Positions 39,901-50,558 of a stretch of 64,000 nt of DNA are shown piece after piece; within the stretch, counting starts at the first letter, position 1, and each line of letters starts with the position of its first letter. Location: NCBI RefSeq assembly GCF_002865645.1, contig NW_020194512.1, forward strand, positions 3,327,183 through 3,391,182, written 5' to 3'. The position numbers and the translations under genes are program-made. The notes under the pieces are model-generated. The model ran no database searches, was not told the DNA's origin, and worked only from the letters and a program-made list of their open reading frames with translations. This stretch comes from Hyaloscypha bicolor E. Lineage: Eukaryota > Ascomycota > Leotiomycetes > Helotiales > Hyaloscyphaceae.

Positions 39901-42855
39901 AATTCGGAAATAAAGCTTTATAAAGTAGTATTCTAAAGCAGGAAAAAGTATTTAAAACATTATACTATAGATATAAAGTATTTATTAGAAATAATAAGAT
40001 AATTAGTAAGATTATTAAAATAGACTTCTAGTTTATCTATATTAGCTAAGCTAAATAGAAATAGAGTCTTTATAGATATAATATAGAATTATACTTATCT
40101 AATTAGTATTCTTACTATTATAGATCTAATAAAAGATATAGATCTAATACTAAACTGGATATTAATTTAATCTTTAGTAGTTTTATTAAGTTTAATACTA
40201 TTATTAGTTTACTATAAAGCTTGGAATTAGTTAGAACTAGTAGTTAAAAATCTAGAGGTTCCGGTATTAATTATAATTCTATAAAAGTAGTAAGTATTAT
40301 ATTTTAATATACTATTAACTATAAATATCTAAATATTCTCTATCTATTTAGTAGATTTCAAGATATAGTTTTTACTTATTATTTGGTATATAAGAGAAAG
40401 AGAAGTAAAGTTATTTATAAAGGTATTAGTTATAGAAATAGCAGAAGCAGGAGCTATAGAAGCAGCTAGAAAGCTCTTAATAAAAGTAAAATAGGAATTA
40501 GAATAATATTTTTTTTCTTTATCCGTTTCTGCTAGTAAAGCCTTAAAAGTATTACCTATTAGTTTGTTTTTACTATTCTTATTATTCTCTTCTCTTTTAA
40601 ATTCGGTAATATACTATATATAAGTATTACTAAAGCATTTATTAAAATTACAGGTATTTCGGGATCTAAATTAGTAGATATTTTTATTCTTGAATCGAGC
40701 CTTCTTAATCTCTTATTTCTCTAGTATATATTTCTATAAGTAGTATTCGAGTCTCTTATATATAAAATACAACTTTAGAGTATAATTATTATAATTATAG
40801 GACTTGAAATAGTTATTACAGGTTCCGAAGTTATAGCTAGGTCTGTATTAATAATTTTCGGACAGATAGTAGTTTGAAGGGTTTTAAGAATAGTATTATT
40901 AATTAGTAAAATAGGTTTTAATAGTAATTTATTATTTCTTCTTATAGGTAGTAATAGATAATTGAAGCTTATTAATAAGTTGGCCGAGATTATTAGAAGA
41001 GTCCGAAACTATATATTAATATACTAGTAAGCCTTAATAAGAGATAATAATCTTATTATATAGAAATTCGGTAGTTTATAAGGCAGAAGTAAGGCTATAT
41101 TATAATTTATATAGGTTATTAATTAGTAGTTAAATAAGCCTGAGTATTGTCTTTTTAGGGTCTTTTACTATTATAATTACTAAGATAATAGTATTCTATT
41201 TATCTAAATTTTAATAATAGTAACCGGGGCCTTTAAAGAAATTATAAATATTTGTATAGGCTTCTTTATATATATATTAAAAGAGCTAGTTATTATAGAA
41301 ATAGTCTTATACTAGTTCCTTTAATATAGTAGGAAAAGCTCTTACTAATACCTTTTCTAAAAGCTCTATATATTAGTAGATATCGAAAAAGATAACAAGT
41401 TTTTAGTTAAAACTACTATTAGTTCTATTATACTTCTATATTTTAGTATATATCTTTACTACTTTTCTAATTAGCTTTATAGTAGGAAGGCTAGCTAAAG
41501 GGCTATTTGAAGGTAGTAAAGGTAGTAGAAGTAGTAGAAATCCGTTATTACTAGTTCTCTATAATCCGGTACTAATAGGAGCGGTTATAGGTAGTAAAGG
41601 AATATAAGTAATAATTGGTTTAGTTTATTAATTTCTTATAATACTATTATTAAGAGACATATATAATAAGGTAATAGGGCCTATATTAAGGTCTAGTCTA
41701 GTAATAATAATATTAGCTATAGTTCAGGTATATTATTCTTCTTCCTAAATAGTATTAACTAAGGACTATATAATAGTAAGTCTCTTATTATTTTATTTAA
41801 TATAAATACTATCGTATTATAAAATAACTTGTAATTTATATAATATATATTAATCTAGATAATTAAATACTTCGAGGTCGAAATTACTAAAATCCTCCTT
41901 AAATAATTTCTAGAGATAGTTATTAGTTAACTTCTCTATCTTATACTAGAATAGTCTAGTATTGAGGTAATCTAGAACTTCCTTATTACTATAAGTAATC
42001 AGGTTAATACTGTCTTTCTATTTCTTTATTTATATATATCTATCCTATAGTTCTGCTATATTGAATCTCTAGAGCCAAGCCCTTCTTAATATATATATAA
42101 TTTGTAGTAAGAGAGGTTTAAAGGTAAGGTAGTTTATAGAAAGAGTTTAGTAGTAAAGGTATTCAGATATCTAATTTAGATACTAGATACCTAGTTTAGA
42201 TACCAGATATCTGGTTTAGATACCTAATTAAAATACCAGATACTTGATTGAGATATTAGATATCCCAGATATCTAGAAGTATTAAGGGTATTAAAGTAAA
42301 TATTTTGCCCTTAAATATTTCATCTATAATAAGAAATTTAGGAAGTGAAATATTATAATTCCGGGAGGGTCTAAAGTTCGAAGAACTCGATTTAATAGTA
42401 AAATCGAAGTAGTAGTTAAAGAGCTTTAAAGGTATATATAATATATATATTCCGGAGAGAGTATTCTATAAATATAGATATTATATAAATAGAAAAGATG
42501 GTTTCTAAGAAGGTAGTCTTAGGGCCAAAAGAAGTTGGTTTTAAAAGATAGTAGATAGTTAAATAGATAGATAGATAGTTAAATAGCTAATTATTTATTA
42601 ATTAGTAAAAACTAGAGTCTTCTCTCTTAGGCTACCGGATACTTTATAGAGTTAACGAGTAATTTCCTCTTTTAATAGAGTAGTTATTAGTCCTTGGTAA
42701 GAGCTAGCTATTTTCTTCTTTAGGCTACTGGATACTTTATAGAGTTAATAAGTAATTTCCCCCTTTAATATAGACTAGATTAATTTTTACTTAGGCTACC
42801 GGATACTTTAGTTTAAAAGATTCTATTCTCTAATCTATATATATAAACTAATTAA
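36979..42855 (-). pseudogene. Copia 2 gag-pol remnant
   Basis: Read on the minus strand this gives the same order of gag, protease, integrase, reverse transcriptase and RNase H as the other Copia copies. A 61-codon stop-free piece at 37329-37514 is the RNase H core beginning M-A-Y-G-F. The reverse transcriptase catalytic Asp pair is Asn-Asn at about 38141-38149. The plus-strand open frame at 39303-39521 is the antisense of the integrase region, not a gene. This copy keeps slightly more G and C than Copia 1 (for example 38780-38900), so RIP was marginally milder. Confidence 0.85.
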
Positions 42856-43126
42856 TATTGGTTTACTAGTAATATATAGTACCGTTATATAAGTTATAGA
42901 ATACTATTTATATAAGGTTAGTAAAGTTATTATTCAGAAGTAGGGATTGCAATATTATAGTATTAATATATAATTCCTAAATCTACTAAACCTAAAGGGA
43001 TCTAGTCTACTAGTCGAGTTACTAATAGGATACGAGATTATATAACTATATCCCGTATTCTATATCTTATTACCTATATCCCGTATCTCGTATCCCGTAA
43101 CTTCTAAAGAAATAGCTATACTAATA
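42856..43126 (-). repeat. 5' LTR of Copia 2 (271 bp)
   Basis: Same length as its partner. It contains the TATCCCG/ACCTATATCCCG minisatellite at about 43045-43105 and ends with the reverse complement of the LTR start. Confidence 0.85.
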
Positions 43127-43131
43127 CTTAT

Positions 43132-45090
43132 ATACTTTTTTTAAAAGACTTTTAGATATAAATTCTATTTAAGCTTTATTTTTAATTAAGAAAATACTTT
43201 TTTAAAATTAATATTATTTTTAATATCTTTAAAAATATCTTTATTAATTTCTTTAACTTTTAGATTTATTATTTCTATTTTAATTATTTAATTTCTTTAT
43301 TTATTAATAGTTCTAATTTATTAATATAAAAATACTATAATTTTATATTAACTAAATCTAATAGTTATTATAAAATATTAATAAATAAAAATTAAAATAA
43401 TATAATTAATATATAAATGAAAATATAAAGTCTATTATTATTATAACTATTATATAATTATTTAATAATATTTAGTAAATTAATAAAATAATATAAAAGC
43501 TATATAATTAAAGAATATAAAAATTCGTTTATTATCTAGTTTTAATTATTATTAAAATCGAAATAATAAAAGCCAAGTATTTTTATTACTATTAAATTAT
43601 ATATATAAATTTACTAAAAGTATTTAATTATAAATATAAAATAAATGAACTTTTTAAAATTATTAATAATATTATTAATATTTAAATTTTAAAAATAATT
43701 TAAATAACTTTATTTATTTTATAAAACTGAAAATACTTATATTTATATTTTAATTATTTTATAAAATTTAGACTTTTTATAAATTATTTAAAAGTTTTAT
43801 TATAACGAGTTTTAATTAATATTTAATAATAATTTTTCTAATTTAAAAATATTAATATCTAGTTTAAAACCGTTTTTTATTTAATTTCTTTTTCTATTTC
43901 TTATTTTATAACTTTAGCTATTCTAGTATTTCTTTTTTATATTTCCTAGTTATTAAATAATAACTTTATATTCTTATAAAAATTTTTAATAACATTTTAT
44001 AATTTTTAATAATTTTCGGATTTTTTTAATATAGTTTTTAATAGCTTTTAGAAGAATTTTATTTATTTATTAAAAAAAATTCTTTTATTATAAATTATTA
44101 TTTTTAATTTTTAATCGGCTTCTAATATAATCTAAAGTATTAGTATAATAGGAAATAAAATCGAGAAGTTTATATATAATAGGCTTTTATAATATAAAAT
44201 TATAATATATAAGTAAAATATAAAATTAAGAAATAAAAGTTAGCTAATTTCTAAAAATAAAAAATAAAAACAGAGTAATATATAGAAATTAAACGTTTAT
44301 AGTTATATAATTATAGAAAAGAAATCTCTATTATATTAGTTAAAGCTAGTTAAGTTTTTTTTTTAAGTATTTATAATATTTTTATTAAATACTTTACTAA
44401 TTTATAGCTTTTTTTATAGTTTTTCAAATATATTTTTAATAAATAATAAAGTGTTTTTATATATAATTAATAAGTTATTTATATAATTTAGAGCTTATAA
44501 GCGAATTATATTTAATTTATAAAACTCGGTTTAAATTTATAAATAGTTAATTAGCTTAATAAATTCGAGAAAATAAAATAAATATAATTAGTAATACAAA
44601 TATTTCTTTTAGTAAAGTAATTATTTTCTAGATAATTTAAATAATTATAATAATACTTAAAATAATATCTAGAGCTTTTACTATAATCTAAATTATAGTT
44701 TAATATATATTTATATTAAAATTTAGAATATCTAAAAAATAATAATAATTTAATATAAAAAAAAGTTTAAAAATATATAATCTAAAAAATAATCTAAAAG
44801 AAATAATCTATTAATAATATAGCTTTATTATATCTAAATAATTAAAATAGCTATATTAGTAAATTATAAAATTAGTTCTATTTCTATTTACTAATAATTA
44901 AACTTCTAAGTTTAAATATTATTTTATATTATTATAGTTTAAATAAACTATAAAAGTGAAATATATTTATATTTATATAAATATATAAGAATAACAGTAT
45001 TCTAATAGTAGTAAAAAAGCTATATCTATATCTATATATAGTATATAATATATATTAATTTAATAGCTCTCTTTTTAGTTACTTGCTCTA
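43132..45090. repeat. AT-rich degraded block, unclassified
   Basis: Nearly pure A/T DNA with stops in all frames and no motif I can assign. It ends where the small host island begins. Confidence 0.5.
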
Positions 45091-45602
45091 AGTATAAATT
45101 AGGTCTATTATTACGAGGGTCTTATTCGAGACTCGGGAGCCTGTCCCCCAGAAATAGCTACTAAAACTCGACTGAAATAAAATAATAAAGCCCTAGTCTA
45201 TATTTAGCTTAGTTAATTAAAAAATTGAGAGATCAAATACGTGAGTCGCAGCTCAGGGTCTACTCAGGTTACTCAGGCACCTGGGGGTGAGCTGAGGGTG
45301 ATTAGCGCCTGAGTAGAAGCGGCGAGCTTTACTAACCGACCTTGGGGACGAAGAAAAAAATAGTTGTGTGCAACTGCCACAGTGGCCAATCGGAAGGTCA
45401 CCGCCAGCTACTGCTGGTCTTTGCAGTAGAGGAAGCGGTCTTTCTCTGCCAAAATTCTGGGCTTCGAGAAAACAGGACCAGATTGCTGCCAAAAGTACCG
45501 ACGAGTTGAGTTCTGATTTCCATGAGTGGATCAGGCGTTCTTGTATGCCCATCGAAAGTTTGAGCAAGATTTTGGACTACCTCCATATTGCTCGATGGGA
45601 TA
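45091..45602. other. Small host-like island, left part; possible gene remnant
   Basis: Normal composition from about 45240. One plus-strand frame is open from a GTG at 45368 and reads S-D-F-H-E-W-I-R-R and K-I-L-D-Y-L-H-I-A-R-W-D just before the transposon at 45603. It has no ATG and no recognised domain. Two other frames are open here as well, so coding status is uncertain. GATGGGATA at 45594-45602 is the left target duplication of the element. Confidence 0.35.
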
Positions 45603-46116
45603 TGTTACCCCCCGTTCGTCAATACGAGCGATTGATCAATCGGACCTAAGCGAGGAGCCCGATTCGCTAATAAAAGTGCCCGATTTTAAAATAATTTATA
45701 ACTTTCTAATAAAGTATAAAGGCCAAAATTTAATTAAATAAAAAGGATTAATACTTATAAGAGACTTAAATAAAGTTTTGTTAGATTAAATTCTATTAAA
45801 GATTAAAAGATATATATAATTTTATATTATTAAATTAAAATTATAATAAAAAGGTTTTATAGTTCTAATAAAAGGATAAAGCTAATATTACTTAATTAAT
45901 GTAATTAACTAAACTATTTCTAATAAATTATATTAATAAGATTTTAATAATTTATGAGTTTTAAAATATTTTAGTATTTTAAAAATTTGCTCGTATTCGA
46001 CTTCGTATTTATAAACCGGAGTTCGCTTAAGCAAGCGATTAAGCAATCGGGGCCCGCGATTGGGCAATGGGGACCCCGATTGATCAATCGCTTGTATCGA
46101 CGAACGGGGGGGAACA
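45603..46116. mobile_element. TIR element (514 bp) with CGATTGATCAATCG subterminal repeats
   Basis: The first 40 bases (TGTTACCCCCCGTTCGTC and onward) match the inverse of the last 40 with a few transitions only. Palindromic CGATTGATCAATCG follows in both ends, and related words (GCGATTAAGCAATCGG, GCGATTGGGCAATGGG) cluster in the right subterminal region. Flanks are GATGGGATA and GATAGGGTA, a 9-bp duplication with two G/A differences. The core (45670-46015) is A/T-rich and RIP-like, while the ends are not. No intact frame is present, so it is non-autonomous. hAT-type (8 bp) or Mutator-type (9 bp) origin is possible. Confidence 0.75.
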
Positions 46117-46251
46117 GATAGGGTACCTGATAAAGCGAGTTGGGACGTTTACAATAAAATTTTGGAATTTATATTTATGAAAGAGAAGGTAGACGGTGGC
46201 CAAGTGCCGGGAAAGACTAAAACGACTTCCCCCCAGGTGTCGATTGAGGGC
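46117..46251. other. Small host-like island, right part
   Basis: 135 bp of mixed composition between two transposons. A frame starting CCT GAT AAA at 46126 stays open to the MITE. That frame is not the one open on the left, so a continuous gene needs a frameshift or intron. Confidence 0.35.
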
Positions 46252-46787
46252 AGTATATCAAATGAATAGAGTAGAATAGAATAACGGCCGTTACTCTTAT
46301 TTTATTCAACCTAAAAATCCGTTACTCTTATTTTATTTATATATTATTTAAGCTATTTATAAATAATTATAAATAACTTGAATAATATATATAATCTCTA
46401 TATATAATTAAGCTAGCCTAATCTAGTAAGAATTCCGGAAAGCCTATATCTAGTACTATCTTACTATCTAATTAGGTAGTAATAGTACTTAGTAAGTAAA
46501 TTAAATCTTAGTAATAATTAGTTTATTTATTATAGAAAATCTGTATTTAAATAGCCTTATATAAGTATTAGCTTAGCTTATATAAGGCTATTTAATAAAT
46601 GCTTTAGTTTCTTTTTTAAATTTAAATATATATTAATTAATTATAATTAATTAATTTCTATATAACTTCTATATAGTTATTTATAATTATTCTATTTTAC
46701 TTATATTATTTAAGATATTTATTACTTTTATTTTATTTAAGTTATTTATAAATAACTTAAATAACTTAAATAATTCTTTAATATACT
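46252..46787. mobile_element. MITE, AGTRTATCAAA-ended family, copy 2
   Basis: It aligns along its full length with 479-1026: it starts AGTATATCAAATGAATAGAG and ends TTTAATATACT. It is 536 bp long and much more A/T-converted than copy 1, especially to the right. ATTGAGGGC (46243-46251) and ATTAAAGTT (46789-46797) fit a 9-bp target duplication if three G/C positions on the right were changed by RIP; one position does not fit. It is non-coding. Confidence 0.75.
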
Positions 46788-46797
46788 AATTAAAGTT

Positions 46798-47528
46798 ATT
46801 AATAGAGGCAGAGATATTAATAACTTTAGACTTTTCCAAATTACAAGCTAGTAGCTAATTTATAATATTATTTAAGCTAATTACTATTATTAATTAGTAA
46901 GAATACTCTTATATTTTCTATAATATAAATTAACTTTTCTTATTAAAAACTATATTATATCTACTAGATTTAATAATAAATAAATACCTGTCCTTATTTA
47001 TATCTACTTTCTAAGTCCGACTTCTTAAATAGCCTATTAAATATATTTTTAGTATATACTAATTTTAACTACTATAAAATATATAAGTAAGTTAGAATAT
47101 ATTTTGCTTTACTATTACTATTACTTGAGTATATACTCGGTATATAAAACCCATATACTTAATATATGCAAACCCTAACCTATAGAGCCTTTAAGCTTTA
47201 ATACATCCCAATGCGGGAAGCTCTCGCCGCTTCCCCAACCGCCTAGAACTAACCCTAACCCCTGACCCTAAGCCCCCTTATAAGCTCGGGACTAATCCCA
47301 ACCTTTCTAGCTTATATGCAAAGTATATGGAGAGCATATACGGAGCACATGCCTAAAATATAACTGCCACAAAACCTATTCATTTGCTCGGCTAGCTGTC
47401 TCGCTTCTTTAAGCGATAATAGTAATTAGCTAAATAAACGAGTATATGCAGAGTTTGATAATAATGATCAGCTTAAGCGATACTATGGATCAACTAAAAT
47501 CTCCCAAATCGCTCACAGTAACTAACCA
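46798..47528. other. AT-to-island transition, 3' flank of acyltransferase gene
   Basis: No gene. It contains the palindrome GAGTATATACTC (47127-47138) next to TATATAAAA, a run of TATATG(C/G)RGAG-like words at 47310-47355, and AACCCTAACC twice (47171 and 47251) with a third CCCTAA at 47266. Confidence 0.4.
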
Positions 47529-48977
47529 TCATCTGCCGGCTGGCGCCAAAGTCCTCCTATACAACCACTGACCGAACCTCACAGCCGGCTCATCAAACAA
47601 CTTCGCAACGCATTCCGCCACCCATAGCGTAAAAGGCAGCAACACCAGATGCGGCAGCAGAAACGCCACCTCCAGCCCAAAGGGTCCCCATTTCGGCAAC
47701 GGCACCAGATCCACCCACCCGGGGATCCCCTCCTTGTGAGCCTCTCTCACCCAGCCGACAGCCACATACAGCCGATCACCCAACACCCACAGCACGGGAC
47801 CGTGAACGAGGTATAAGGCGAACGAGATCCGGCCTAGGTATTGGCAGAAGCGCGTCTCGAAGAAGGATTTTAGCCAATGTATGCGAGGGACGGCGGGCAC
47901 GACGAATGCCGCGGCCCAGAAGAGGTAGAAGGCCTTGTAGTTGAATACAGCCTGTGGCTGCAAAAACGAAAGTGCGTACCATCCCGGGGAGGCTCGCAGA
48001 TCCTTTATCTCGTTGTTGTGAGAGGGGACGCCGCCTAGGTACATGCCGATGCAAAACAGGTTGTAGAAGATCAGGTCTTTGTAGGCTTCGAGGCGGTAGA
48101 AGAGACGGGGGAGTTCCTTCTTCTCGGCCAACAGGTCGAGTTCGGAGAGCAGCTGGCCCATGGCGAAGAGCGCGCAAGGCCAGCCGTCGACGATGTAGAG
48201 GAAGTAGAAGATCAGTCCGGTTTGACACCATAGTCGCGCGGGTTTTGAGCAACGAGAGAGGGCCAGCACGGTGGTGTACACGATGATGGATCCTTTGAGC
48301 TCGTGGGGAATCGTCCAGAGATGAGGATTGTAAGTGAACCAAGGCTCTCCACCGGCGTTAAAGAGGAAGGTGAAGTTCTTGATCTCTGCATACCACATCC
48401 AGATGCTGTCTCTGTAGTTTGATTCCCATTTCACACTCAAGGTCCAGAAACCGAATGTATGATGAAGGGTGATGAAGACGAACGTGGTACAGATAATTGG
48501 GATGTAGAGTCTGAGCCAACGTCTGAAGACTGCGGACGCCAGGTTATCATTCAGCTTCGCCCATTCCCCAGCATAAATCAATGCTAGCGGTTTTGCTGAT
48601 AATACGTAGCCCGAAATAACGAAGAATATGGCCACAGCAAAATGCCCTCCTGTGAAGAAGTTTCGTATGAAGTGGAAACTGGCAAAATAATGTTGATTGT
48701 TGAAACCGAAGCCGCTTTCCAGGATCAGTTCGCTCCCTTCGTGAGCCCAGAGGGTGTGGTGGTGCCAGTAGACCAGGAAGGCCGCGAATCCTCGGAGGCC
48801 GTCCAGCCATGATGTTTTCATCAGTTCTTTCTGTCGCCCGCCGCGTCGGGTCAGGAATGACGGTCGGATGATGTCTAGTGCCCATTGCAATGCGCGTGAA
48901 CCTCTCGAGGTGCATTTTTGGTCTGGCTGGCCCTCCCAATACCCTTGGTCCAAGATCCCTTCGTTCTTAGGATACAT
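47529..48977 (-). CDS. Membrane acyltransferase (acyltransferase 3 family), 482 residues
   Basis: Integral membrane enzyme of the acyltransferase-3 (PF01757-type) family, which moves acyl groups onto carbohydrate or lipid acceptors. The family start motif W-L-D-G-L-R-G-F-A-A lies at residues 57-66, with the key Arg62 and the histidines H72-H74. F-F-V-I-S-G-Y-V-L (118-126), R-R-W-L-R-L-Y-I-P (152-160), the loop W-T-I-P-H-E-L-K-G-S (221-230) and L-G-R-I-S-F-A-L-Y-L-V-H (381-392) are all characteristic. Roughly ten hydrophobic segments can be traced, so it is probably in the ER, Golgi or plasma membrane. The length is usual for fungal members and no intron is needed. The start follows a CAAG before ATG and is the first ATG of the frame. 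It diverges from the glycosyltransferase gene across 1.58 kb. Acceptor and acyl group are unknown. Confidence 0.9.
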   Translation of the reverse strand: MYPKNEGILDQGYWEGQPDQKCTSRGSRALQWALDIIRPSFLTRRGGRQKELMKTSWLDGLRGFAAFLVYWHHHTLWAHEGSELILESGFGFNNQHYFASFHFIRNFFTGGHFAVAIFFVISGYVLSAKPLALIYAGEWAKLNDNLASAVFRRWLRLYIPIICTTFVFITLHHTFGFWTLSVKWESNYRDSIWMWYAEIKNFTFLFNAGGEPWFTYNPHLWTIPHELKGSIIVYTTVLALSRCSKPARLWCQTGLIFYFLYIVDGWPCALFAMGQLLSELDLLAEKKELPRLFYRLEAYKDLIFYNLFCIGMYLGGVPSHNNEIKDLRASPGWYALSFLQPQAVFNYKAFYLFWAAAFVVPAVPRIHWLKSFFETRFCQYLGRISFALYLVHGPVLWVLGDRLYVAVGWVREAHKEGIPGWVDLVPLPKWGPFGLEVAFLLPHLVLLPFTLWVAECVAKLFDEPAVRFGQWLYRRTLAPAGR

Positions 48978-50558
48978 CTTGACAGTTATCGAGTTCGGGA
49001 AAGAGAGTTAACGCCCCCGTTATCGCGAGGCTGGATGTTGGAATGGCGAAAGAAAGTCTGAGGGTATTCGAAACTCCAAAGATGGCCCAAGAAATTTCAT
49101 AGTGAAATGATAGCAAGAGATCGCGAACCATCCGCAGCTGCTCGACTAACACTGAAACGGCCTAGCCATGCGAGCAACCAGCGAAAGCTTCTTGGGTCAA
49201 CCCACACATCTGGGGTGCCACAAGCCCGCCCCACCGTACTGTGCACTGTTATTCGAGCCCACCAGCTGGCACTTGCAGGCGGAGAGGCCCAAGAGCTCCG
49301 AGGTTAAATTTCCATGCGGGGCCCCCTACGCCGATCATTTCCCCCAGGACCTTAATTACAACCACCAGTGAGAATGGCATCTCGAGAAACATGGCGCTTG
49401 TCACATGTGTATAGACCAACCTCCATGCCCCCAATTCCTCGGTCTTCGCAAGAAGGTGCGCGTGGAGTTTAAACTTGGAGTTGACAGGGTTGCGAGCCCC
49501 TCCTTTTCCAACGCGGGGAAGTCCCAGCGCCACCAATTCAGCAACCAACAGCTTGTCGCGTCAGCGGCGGCAGGCGTTCCCGCCTGCATTAGAGCCAGAT
49601 TTGGCACTGTTGCCGTGCGCGGAAGCGCTGCCGTGCAACGCAGACCCTGTTTGTCCAGCGCGTCGGGCCTGGCACATGAAAACGGTCGTCTACCGAATGT
49701 CGATCACTGCACTTCCTCACACCTCCTCCGTCCTTTATGTGACTTTGAGAAACCGAGGACAGGTCCACTTCAGCCTTCCTCTGTGCTGCCATGATGGGAT
49801 CCCGAAAACGAGGGCTTGACACACCGTATACAGGCCAATTGCAATCGTCTAACGTCCCACCAACTAGAGGACTTCACTAGAAGTAGAGAGGATCGTTCGT
49901 CTTAGTCTTGCGCTACTTTGTGCCACCAATTTGAGGACTAGAAAATAAATGTGGAGCTCAAGAAACTGCCTCGGAGTGCCTTCTTGAAGGAAAGCGAAGT
50001 CGTTGACCACGCAAAATGGATCTGAAATTCCAGAACTAGGGAGCCTGCAGTATTGGAAGCCGATGACCTCAAGCTGACATCAGAGAGTAACATATCGTGG
50101 ATGTGCCTTTCGTTTGGTCCCCCCCCTTTTTTGATGCCTTGCTACGGTCCCTAAACGAAATCTTGTCAGTAACCGTCCAAGAGCGGTCAATCACCAAGCC
50201 CTTCCACTTACTGTTTCCACATGTAGTACAAGACTTATTACTCACCGCCTTGTACCGATGCCGCATGTGGGGAACGGCACTCTTTTTGCCATAGTTGGAA
50301 TTTGTAAAGGCATCTGCAACCAATTAGCCAATCGGACGGTCTGGATTATTCCTGGACGCCACCTGCACAAATCAGAATGCACCGTTGACCTCGGTGGTCG
50401 CTCCTCGTCCCGCCTCAGGTTCAATAACAGCTCGAAAGCTTACCACAAGCTAGGGACTTCCACAGACGACCCCGCAGAGCTCGTGCAAGTCCACATCCCC
50501 AGCTTCATATGCATGCTTAGCCCCTCATTCATTGAAATATTCAAGAGCTTTTGTCAAG
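48978..50558. promoter_or_regulatory. Shared divergent intergenic region
   Basis: 1.58 kb of RIP-free, GC-moderate DNA between the two divergent start codons, presumably holding both promoters. Several overlapping frames of 60-130 codons exist on both strands but have low complexity and no domain, and most start from non-ATG codons, so I do not call a gene. No clear TATA box sits near either start. Confidence 0.45.

Larger units (their letters stand above)
36708..43126 (-). mobile_element. Ty1/Copia element 2, RIP-inactivated
   Basis: Complete 6.4-kb element on the minus strand with two LTRs of 271 bp each. The flanks are CATAT (36703-36707) and CTTAT (43127-43131), a 4/5 match expected of an aged 5-bp duplication. 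It has the same family and domain order as Copia 1 and 3, read from right to left. Confidence 0.88.

Noticed and set aside
45253..45567. 104-codon minus-strand frame in the small host island
   Set aside because: It overlaps plus-strand frames of similar length, has no recognised domain and runs into repetitive CTGAG-type sequence at its 3' end.
49405..49819. Two overlapping frames of 114-129 codons in the divergent intergenic region
   Set aside because: They overlap in different registers, have low-complexity composition and no domain or supported start; a 1.5-kb promoter region in GC-moderate DNA yields such frames by chance.
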